Positions 32,106 to 37,818 of a stretch of 37,818 nucleotides of DNA are shown one piece after another. This stretch comes from Nocardioides pocheonensis (lineage in GTDB: Bacteria > Actinomycetota > Actinomycetes > Propionibacteriales > Nocardioidaceae). The notes beneath the pieces were generated by a model. That model made no database searches and was not told where the DNA came from. It saw only the letters and a list, made by a program, of their open reading frames with translations. Where the stretch lies: assembly GCF_003725535.1 (NCBI RefSeq), contig NZ_RJSF01000003.1, forward strand, positions 226,137 through 263,954, in the 5' to 3' direction. The position numbers and the translations under genes were made by a program. Every line of letters begins with the position of its first letter. Within the stretch, counting starts at the first letter, position 1.

Positions 32106-33698
32106 ATGAGTTCTTCCCTCCCCACGTCCACCGTGACCCCGCCGGCGACCCCGGCCGAGGCGTCCGGCCAGATGAGCCACCGCGAGATCCTCGAGGCGCT
32201 GAGCGGCCTCCTGCTCGCGATGTTCGTGGCGATGCTCTCCAGCACCGTGGTCTCCAACGCGCTCCCGCGGATCGTCACCGACCTCCACGGCAGCCAGTCC
32301 GGCTACACCTGGGTCGTCGTGGCGACCCTGCTGACGATGACGGCGAGCACCCCGGTCTGGGGCAAGCTGGCCGACCAGTTCGACAAGAAGATGCTGGTCC
32401 AGTCGGCCCTCGTCGTCTACGTGATCGGCTCGCTGATCGCCGCCACCGCTCCGTCCATGGGTGTGCTGATCGGCGCGCGCGCCGTCCAGGGCCTCGGGGT
32501 CGGCGGCCTGACCGCCCTGGTGCAGGTCGTGATCGCCTCGATGGTCACCCCGAGGGAGCGCGGCCGCTACTCCGGCTACCTCGGCGCGGTGTTCGCGCTG
32601 GCCACGGTGAGCGGTCCGTTGATCGGTGGGCTCCTGGTCGACGCCCCCGGGCTCGGGTGGCGCTCCTGCTTCTACGTCGGCATCCCGGTCGCCGTGGTCG
32701 CGTTCGTCGTGCTGCAGAAGACGCTGCACCTGCCCGTCGTACGCCGGGAGGTCCACATCGACTACCTCGGCGCCGGTCTCATCGTCTCCGGTGTCTCGGC
32801 GCTGCTGGTCTGGGTCTCCCTGGCCGGCAACGACTTCGCCTGGGTGTCGGGCACGAGTGCGGCGCTGGTCGCTCTCGGCGTCGTGCTGCTCGTCGCCGCC
32901 GTGTACGTCGAGATGCGGGTCGCCCTCGAGCCGGTGATCCCCACCCGCCTGTTCCGCGACCGGACCACCGCGCTGGCCACCTTCGCCAGCATCATGGTCG
33001 GGGTGGCGATGTTCGGCGCGACCGTCTACCTCTCGCAGTACTTCCAGATCGCCCGCGGCATGACCCCGACGCGGGCGGGCCTGATGTCGATCGCGATGGT
33101 CGGCGGGCTGCTGGTCTCCAGCATCGTCAGCGGTCGGCGGATCACGAGGACGGGCCGCTGGAAGCGCTACCTCGTCGGCGGCATGGTGCTGGTGGTCATC
33201 GGCCTCGTCCTGCTCAGCCGCATCGACGAGCAGACCCCGCTGGTCGTCGTGGGCGCGTTCATGGCGGTCGTCGGCGTCGGTCTGGGCGCGACCATGCAGA
33301 ACCTCGTCCTCGCGGTGCAGAACAACACCGCGCAGGCGGACATGGGCTCCGCGAGCGCCGTCGTGGCGTTCTTCCGCTCGATGGGTGGATCGATCGGGGT
33401 CTCTGCGCTCGGCGCGGTGCTGAGCGCGCAGGTGTCCGACAAGGTGAGGAGCGGACTGACCGCGCTGCACATCTCCACCGACGGCCACCAGAGCCACCAG
33501 ATCCCCGATCTGAAGAGCCTCCCGGCTCCTGTGCGGGACGTGTTCGAGCACGCCTTCGGCACCTCGACCGGCGAGCTGTTCCTCATCGCGGCGCCGTTCG
33601 CGCTGCTCGCGCTGGTGGCCGTGCTGTTCATCCGCGAGGTGCCGCTGCGCACCACGATCGAGCGGGCGGACGAGGTCGTCGGGGCGAGCGCCCGATGA
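32106..33698 (+). CDS. MFS multidrug exporter, DHA2 type
   Basis: A 530-residue protein with about 14 membrane segments. The first helix has LSGLLLAMFVAMLSSTVVSNALPRI; motif A is WGKLADQFDKKMLVQ; motif C is AVFALATVSGPLIGGLLVD; the ARAVQGLGVGGLTALVQVVIA stretch is typical of drug/proton antiporters of the EmrB/tetracycline type. ATG 32106 was chosen over an upstream GTG because it directly follows the second operator and lies 6 nt after the -10 CATACT, so the transcript is leaderless. The stop overlaps the marR ATG by 4 nt. Confidence 0.92.
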   Translation: MSSSLPTSTVTPPATPAEASGQMSHREILEALSGLLLAMFVAMLSSTVVSNALPRIVTDLHGSQSGYTWVVVATLLTMTASTPVWGKLADQFDKKMLVQSALVVYVIGSLIAATAPSMGVLIGARAVQGLGVGGLTALVQVVIASMVTPRERGRYSGYLGAVFALATVSGPLIGGLLVDAPGLGWRSCFYVGIPVAVVAFVVLQKTLHLPVVRREVHIDYLGAGLIVSGVSALLVWVSLAGNDFAWVSGTSAALVALGVVLLVAAVYVEMRVALEPVIPTRLFRDRTTALATFASIMVGVAMFGATVYLSQYFQIARGMTPTRAGLMSIAMVGGLLVSSIVSGRRITRTGRWKRYLVGGMVLVVIGLVLLSRIDEQTPLVVVGAFMAVVGVGLGATMQNLVLAVQNNTAQADMGSASAVVAFFRSMGGSIGVSALGAVLSAQVSDKVRSGLTALHISTDGHQSHQIPDLKSLPAPVRDVFEHAFGTSTGELFLIAAPFALLALVAVLFIREVPLRTTIERADEVVGASAR

Positions 33699-34180
33699 GC
33701 CCCGCGGAGGCTCGTCGCCAGGCGGCGGTGCGCGAGCTGGAGCACGAGATCGGCACCCTGCTGAGGCGGGTCCGGCGGGGCCTGGCCGAGCGCGCGGTGG
33801 AGGTCCACCCCGAGCTCAACCCCACGTCGTACATGCTGCTGGTGACGCTGCGCGACCACGGTGCCCGCCGGGCGGCGGACCTCGCCGACCTGTTCGCGCT
33901 GGACAAGGGCTCCGTCAGCCGGGTGGTGCACCAGCTGGTCGGCCTCGGGCTGATCGCCCGCTCACCAGACCCGGCCGACGGCCGCGCGTCGATCCTCACG
34001 GTCACCGACGAGGCCGAGCGCCGGCTCGCCGCCGTCCGCGACGGCCGGCGGGAGCACTTCGACGACCGGCTGGCGTCGTGGGAGCCGGCCGACATCGAGG
34101 AGCTCACCGCGCGGCTCGGCCGGTTCAACGCGGCGCTGGCGGACCCCCAGCCGGTCGATCAGGTGGCGGTCGGCTCCTGA
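33695..34180 (+). CDS. MarR-family transcriptional regulator
   Basis: A 161-residue winged-helix regulator. AADLADLFALDKGSVSRVVHQLVGLGLIARSPDPADGRASILTVTDE contains the recognition helix (DKGSVSRVVHQLVGLG) and wing (DPADGRA). ATG overlaps the MFS stop (ATGA), so regulator and exporter are one operon with the exporter first. Expected to bind the twin operators at 32068-32105 and be released by an exported drug. Four bases separate its stop from that of the convergent O-methyltransferase gene. Confidence 0.9.
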   Translation: MSPAEARRQAAVRELEHEIGTLLRRVRRGLAERAVEVHPELNPTSYMLLVTLRDHGARRAADLADLFALDKGSVSRVVHQLVGLGLIARSPDPADGRASILTVTDEAERRLAAVRDGRREHFDDRLASWEPADIEELTARLGRFNAALADPQPVDQVAVGS

Positions 34181-34184
34181 CCGG

Positions 34185-34835
34185 TCAGGCCTCGGGCACC
34201 CAGGTCTTCTTCGCCAGCAGCAGGCCGTCGCCGACCGGCAGCAGCACCGGGACCAGCGTGTCGTCCTCGGCGACGATGCGGCCGAGCTCGCGGATCGCGA
34301 TCGTGTCGGGGTCCCGCTGGGCGGGGTCGGCCACCCGGTCGTGCCACAACGCGTTGTCGAAGGCCACCACGCCGCCGGGGCGCAGCAGCCGCAGCGCCTC
34401 ACTGAGGTACTCGGGGTACTCCTGCTTGTCGCCGTCGGCGAACACCAGGTCGTAGTGGCCGTCGGTGAGCCGGGGCAGCACCTCGAGCGCAGCACCCGGG
34501 ATCAGCCGGGCCCGCTGCGAGGGGATGCCCGCCTCGGCGAAGGTCTCCTTGGCCAGCCGCTGGTGCTCCGCCTCGGTGTCGACCGAGGTGAGCACGCCGT
34601 CGGGGCGCATACCGCGCAGCATCCAGAGGCCCGAGACGCCCGTGCCGGTGCCGATCTCCACCACGGCCCGCGCGTCGAGGACCGACGCCAGGAAGCGCAG
34701 GGCCGCTCCAGCGCCGGGGCCGAGCGGCACCACGCCGACCTCCTCGGCGCGGGCGCGCGCGTTGGCGAGGATCGCGTCCTCGGCGACGTACTCCTCGGAA
34801 TGCGTCCAGCTCGCGGGCTTGGGTGCGGTGACGAT
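34185..34835 (-). CDS. O-methyltransferase (class I, CCoAOMT-like)
   Basis: A 216-residue SAM-dependent O-methyltransferase like the mycobacterial protein next to sigE. Motif I is VVEIGTGTGVSGLWML; GVLTSVDTEAEH supplies the acidic motif II; YDLVFADGDKQEY and LLRPGGVVAFDNALWHDRVADP are the metal/substrate region. Homologues begin about 35 residues before the first ATG/GTG/TTG codon (GTG 34733). The upstream codons are in frame and encode a family-like N-terminus (TAPKPASWTHSEEYVAEDA), but contain no canonical start. ATC at 34835 lies 5 nt after a GAGGAGG ribosome-binding site and gives the expected length, so a non-canonical AUC start is proposed. A short form from 34733 (182 residues) is the alternative. 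Acceptor unknown. Confidence 0.85.
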   Translation of the reverse strand: MVTAPKPASWTHSEEYVAEDAILANARARAEEVGVVPLGPGAGAALRFLASVLDARAVVEIGTGTGVSGLWMLRGMRPDGVLTSVDTEAEHQRLAKETFAEAGIPSQRARLIPGAALEVLPRLTDGHYDLVFADGDKQEYPEYLSEALRLLRPGGVVAFDNALWHDRVADPAQRDPDTIAIRELGRIVAEDDTLVPVLLPVGDGLLLAKKTWVPEA

Positions 34836-35015
34836 GACGGCCTCCTCGAGGGACGCGCGGGTCGGGCTGGCGGTCTGGCCGGCTGGCCTGGGGGGACTGT
34901 ACCGCCGCGGCGCGGTCCGTCCGGGGAGCCCGGCCGGGGGACACGGGCCGAACCGGGCGGGAACACGACCAGCACTCGGCCCGTTGTGCTGGTGAGCGTC
35001 ATTTGAGGGCCGGCG

Positions 35016-35058
35016 CTCAGTGCGGTCTCAGCGGGCTCTCAAGAACCGTTCCTAGCGT
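35016..35058 (+). promoter_or_regulatory. sigE promoter with three 11-bp-spaced direct repeats
   Basis: CTCAG, CTCAG and CTCAA begin at 35016, 35027 and 35038, an exact 11-bp period. Such repeats are bound head-to-tail by OmpR-class response regulators. They lie just upstream of TAGCGT (35053-35058), a likely -10. In mycobacteria sigE is controlled by MprA, which recognises similar CTCAG-type repeats. The rest of 34836-35120 shows a possible minus-strand -10 TACAGT (34896-34901) for the O-methyltransferase. Confidence 0.6.
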
Positions 35059-35120
35059 GGAGGTCACGAGAGCCGATGGTCCGGATCCCCGACCTGAGCC
35101 GCAGGAGCAAGGAGCACCCG

Positions 35121-35735
35121 ATGAGCAAGCCGACGCCCGACCAGGCCGGTGCGGAGCAGGCTGCCGCCCACCCGGCCGACGGGGTGCCCTCCTGGGACCA
35201 GATCGTCGAGGACCACTCCGCTCGCGTCTACCGCCTCGCCTACCGGCTCACCGGCAACGCGCACGACGCCGAGGACCTCACCCAGGAGGTCTTCGTGCGG
35301 GTCTTCCGCTCGCTGCACACCTACACGCCCGGCACCTTCGAGGGCTGGCTGCACCGGATCACCACGAACCTCTTCCTCGACTCCGCCCGCCGCAAGAGCC
35401 GGATCCGCTTCGACGCCCTCCCCGACGACGCCGACAACCGGCTGCCCAGCCCGGTGGCGACGCCCGACGCGGCGTACCTGAACCAGACCTTCGACGCCGA
35501 CGTCGAGTCGGCGCTCGCCTCGCTGTCGCCGGAGTTCCGCGCGGCCGTGGTGCTGTGCGACGTCGAGGGGCTCTCCTACGAGGAGATCGCCGACGTGCTC
35601 GACCTGAAGATGGGCACGGTCCGGTCTCGCATCCACCGTGGTCGCGCGATGCTGCGCTCGGCCCTGGCCCACCGAGCCCCGAAGGCCGGCCGGCTGCGCG
35701 TCGCCGGCCCCCTGCTCGCCGGACGCTCCGGGTGA
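35121..35735 (+). CDS. sigE: ECF sigma factor SigE
   Basis: A 204-residue ECF sigma factor. Region 2 is [37 protein letters not shown] with core-binding [14 protein letters not shown], followed by [17 protein letters not shown]. Region 4 is [48 protein letters not shown], with the DNA-binding helix [15 protein letters not shown] 35121 has AAGGAG 6 nt upstream. The order O-methyltransferase (divergent), sigE, anti-sigma, htrA is the conserved mycobacterial arrangement for envelope stress. It probably directs RNA polymerase to cell-envelope stress genes including htrA. Confidence 0.95.
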   Translation: MSKPTPDQAGAEQAAAHPADGVPSWDQIVEDHSARVYRLAYRLTGNAHDAEDLTQEVFVRVFRSLHTYTPGTFEGWLHRITTNLFLDSARRKSRIRFDALPDDADNRLPSPVATPDAAYLNQTFDADVESALASLSPEFRAAVVLCDVEGLSYEEIADVLDLKMGTVRSRIHRGRAMLRSALAHRAPKAGRLRVAGPLLAGRSG

Positions 35736-35745
35736 GGGACACGCA

Positions 35746-36231
35746 GTGATCCTCAAGCTCCACGGGCACATCGGCTCGACCGCCTCCGCGCTGGTCGACG
35801 GTCAGCTGTCCCCCGAGGAGGAGGAGCGGGCCTGGAAGCACGTGCTCGGCTGCCCGGGCTGCCGTCGGCTCGTGGAGCGGGAGGGCTGGATCAAGCAGCG
35901 GCTGGCGGGTCTGGCAGCGCCGAGCGCGTTCGCACCGCCGCCGCGCCTGCTCGGCTCCCTGTACGACGTGGACGCCTGGGCGACCGTCGACGAGATCGAG
36001 CGCCGCTCGGTCCGTCGACGTGCCGCGAGCGTGCTGGTCGGTGCCGGCTCGGTGAGCCTGGCCGTGATGGCCGTGGTCGCCGTGACCTCCCCGCCGGCCG
36101 GACGCGGCGAGCTGCCGGGCGAGCGCGCCCCCGCGATGATCGGCAGCAAGACGGCCCCGGTGCGCGACAGCGCCGGCACCGGTGCGACCGCGGACGTCGA
36201 GAACGCCGCTTTCGGGGGTAGGACAAGATAG
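35746..36231 (+). CDS. rseA: Anti-sigma factor RseA, membrane-anchored ZAS protein
   Basis: A 161-residue anti-sigma factor. The zinc-binding ZAS motif is H32-x3-C36-x2-C39 (KHVLGCPGCR). A hydrophobic segment at about residues 94-114 (SVLVGAGSVSLAVMAVVAV) predicts a single membrane pass, leaving a short tail outside. It should hold SigE inactive until envelope stress or oxidation of the cysteines. The mycobacterial RseA is usually described as soluble, so the membrane segment is of interest. GTG start 10 bp after the sigE stop, with GAGGG upstream; the stop is 4 bp before htrA. Confidence 0.9.
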   Translation: MILKLHGHIGSTASALVDGQLSPEEEERAWKHVLGCPGCRRLVEREGWIKQRLAGLAAPSAFAPPPRLLGSLYDVDAWATVDEIERRSVRRRAASVLVGAGSVSLAVMAVVAVTSPPAGRGELPGERAPAMIGSKTAPVRDSAGTGATADVENAAFGGRTR

Positions 36232-36235
36232 TCGC

Positions 36236-37654
36236 GTGACTGAGCGCGAGTACCCGGGTCCCGACGAGCAGGCGACCCACGAGCAGGGCACCCCTGGCGT
36301 GGAGCCGTCCGCTGGGTCCGCTGGGTCCGCGAGCGGTGCGACGGACGACTGGCCGACCGATGACACGACCGGCCTTCCCGAGACCGAGCCGACCCGGCCG
36401 TACGGTGCCAGCTTCGGGCAGGTCGACCCGAGCTGGCCGCAGCCCCAGGTCGCGCCCGCTCCCGCCGGCTACCCGGTGCCGGGACAGGCGCCCGCCGGCT
36501 ACCCGGTCGACTACCCGGCCGAGTACCCGGCCGCCCCCTCGACCGAGACCGCGGCTCCGAGCGGCACCTCGCGGCTCCCCGGCTGGACCTGGCCGCTGAT
36601 CAGCGTGCTCGCCCTCGTCCTCGGCCTCGCCGGCGGCGCGATCGCCGGCTCGCTCGTCAGCTCCGACCACGGGAGCAGCTCCGGCGGCGTGCTCTCGGTG
36701 CAGCGTCGTACGGCGGCGCCGCTGCCGGCCGACAGCAACAGCGTCGCGGCGGTGTCGGCGAAGGTGCTGCCGAGCACGGTCCAGATCATCGCCGAGTACA
36801 ACGGCAAGGCCCAGGGCGCGACCGGCTCCGGTTTCGTCTTCGACAAGCAGGGCCACGTGATCACGAACAACCACGTCGTCGCCGAGGCGGCCGGGGACAA
36901 CGGCCCGATCGAGGTGATCGACCACGACGGCCGCCACATGAAGGCCTCCGTGGTCGGGCGCAGCGCGGTCTACGACATCGCGGTGCTCGAGGTGAAGGGC
37001 GCCGAGACGCTGCCGCCCGCCGCGCTCGGTTCCGCGCAGCAGATGCGGGTGGGCGAGACCGTGGTGGCCTTCGGCTCGCCGCTGGGCCTGTCGGCGACCG
37101 TGACCAGCGGCATCATCAGCGCGGTGAACCGGCCGGTGACCACCGGTGACGGCAGCGACTCCTCCTACATCAACGCCGTGCAGACCGACGCAGCGATCAA
37201 CCCGGGCAACTCGGGCGGGCCGCTGGTCAACCTCCAGGGCGAGGTGATCGGCGTGAACTCCGCGATCGCCTCGCTGGGAAGCTCGGTCACCTCCGACCAG
37301 GGCGGGAACATCGGCGTCGGCTTCGCGATCCCGATCGAGCAGGTCCTGGTCACCACCGACCAGATCCTGCGCACCGGGCACGCCGAGTACCCGATCATCG
37401 GCGCCAACGTCCGTGGCACGCAGAAGCTCGACGGCGCCACCGTCGAGAGCATCGCGGCGGGCAGCCCGGCCAGCAAGACCGAGCTCAAGGTCGGCGACGT
37501 GATCGTGAAGGTCGACGGCAAGCCGGTCACCGGCTCGAGCGACGTCGTCGTCGCGGTCCGCGCCCACCAGCCCGGCGAGAGCGTCGAGCTCACCGTCAAG
37601 CGCGGCAGCAAGACCCTGGAGATCACGGTCGGGCTGATCGGCAAGACTGGCTGA
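36236..37654 (+). CDS. htrA: HtrA/DegP-type serine protease with PDZ domain
   Basis: A 472-residue membrane-anchored protease. Residues 1-115 form a Pro/Gly-rich cytoplasmic region with the repeat APAGYPV at 75-81 and 85-91. One membrane helix spans 117-142 (WTWPLISVLALVLGLAGGAIAG). The trypsin-like domain has catalytic H213 (TNNHVVA), D247 (VYDIAVLEV) and S326 (NPGNSGGPL). A single PDZ domain occupies about 385-472 (GSPASKTELKVGDVIVKVDGKPV). It degrades misfolded proteins outside the membrane. GTG 36236 is preferred; CAAGAT lies 6 nt upstream, so an internal leaderless promoter is possible. Third gene of the sigE operon. Confidence 0.95.
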   Translation: MTEREYPGPDEQATHEQGTPGVEPSAGSAGSASGATDDWPTDDTTGLPETEPTRPYGASFGQVDPSWPQPQVAPAPAGYPVPGQAPAGYPVDYPAEYPAAPSTETAAPSGTSRLPGWTWPLISVLALVLGLAGGAIAGSLVSSDHGSSSGGVLSVQRRTAAPLPADSNSVAAVSAKVLPSTVQIIAEYNGKAQGATGSGFVFDKQGHVITNNHVVAEAAGDNGPIEVIDHDGRHMKASVVGRSAVYDIAVLEVKGAETLPPAALGSAQQMRVGETVVAFGSPLGLSATVTSGIISAVNRPVTTGDGSDSSYINAVQTDAAINPGNSGGPLVNLQGEVIGVNSAIASLGSSVTSDQGGNIGVGFAIPIEQVLVTTDQILRTGHAEYPIIGANVRGTQKLDGATVESIAAGSPASKTELKVGDVIVKVDGKPVTGSSDVVVAVRAHQPGESVELTVKRGSKTLEITVGLIGKTG

Positions 37655-37706
37655 GGGTTCCGCCTGCGGGGGCTGTTTGCGCCTTCGGCTCGGGTTTTCG
37701 CGGTCG

Positions 37707-37745
37707 GGTGGTTGAGGTGCGAGCGCCAGCGAGCCTCGAAACCCC
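37707..37745 (-). repeat. Palindromic repeat, long type B, copy 3 (inverted)
   Basis: The same unit as at 456-495 and 690-728 but in reverse orientation. Left arm GGTGGTT at 37707-37713; the right arm reads AACCCC instead of AACCACC. It lies 53 bp after htrA in the otherwise featureless 37655-37818 end of the window. Confidence 0.85.
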
Positions 37746-37818
37746 GGCGCCTGCGGCGGGCTTCGTGTCACCGGGTCTGGGTGTGTGCCGAGCGGATGTG
37801 GGGGTGGCCGGTGCCGGG

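Noticed and set aside
34502-35002. Minus-strand open frame upstream of the O-methyltransferase as its N-terminal part
   Set aside because: It lies in a different frame from the methyltransferase and is Pro/Arg-rich. The in-frame upstream codons match the family instead.
35891-37771. Minus-strand open frame of 626 codons over rseA and htrA
   Set aside because: Antisense shadow; it runs through the terminal repeat and lacks any plausible start signal.

Overview
The window is GC-rich actinobacterial chromosome, most likely from Nocardioides or a close relative. Evidence is the strong GC bias at third codon positions, many GTG starts, a DUF222/13E12-type gene, and two blocks whose gene content matches what I recall of Mycobacterium tuberculosis Rv0871-Rv0889c (cspB, MFS, DUF3027, DUF2530, MarR, serC, citrate synthase) and Rv1220c-Rv1223 (O-methyltransferase, sigE, rseA, htrA). 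No tRNA, rRNA, CRISPR array, IS element or prophage was seen.

Layout. 1-1000: start of a DUF222 gene and an alternating array of palindromic repeats. 1014-6879: cold-shock protein, MFS exporter, DUF3027 protein, winged-helix protein, DUF2530 membrane protein with a 97-bp tandem repeat at its 3' end, and a purine permease. 7003-11498: MarR/MFS pair, a tiny membrane ORF, a methyltransferase, an exported protein and a macrodomain protein, tightly coupled. 11571-14895: serC, a GNAT enzyme, and the divergent lysG/lysE amino-acid export pair. 14954-18788: an ABC-2 transporter divergent from its likely two-component system across a 12-bp-arm palindrome. 18841-19455: DedA protein. 19474-23456: a compact five-gene operon (hexapeptide acyltransferase, BKACE enzyme, DegT/StrS aminotransferase, FdtA-like cupin, GT2 glycosyltransferase). 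23450-25320: citrate synthase and pdxH. 25433-34180: a drug-efflux district with a DHA2 MFS/MarR pair, a TetR-controlled heterodimeric ABC exporter, a leader-peptide/hairpin element, and a second DHA2 MFS with its MarR. 34185-37654: O-methyltransferase, then sigE-rseA-htrA for envelope stress.

Three features stand out. First, the 19474-23456 operon places a beta-keto acid cleavage enzyme with an intact active site among amino-sugar enzymes, suggesting it makes an acyl-CoA for N-acylating a sugar. Second, 31800-32016 holds a promoter, a ribosome-binding site complementary to almost the whole 16S 3' tail, a 12-codon ORF and a 13-bp hairpin. Third, at least eleven genes start 6-7 nt after a TANNNT hexamer, the signature of leaderless transcripts. 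All functional calls rest on reading motifs and remembered family features; no search was run.
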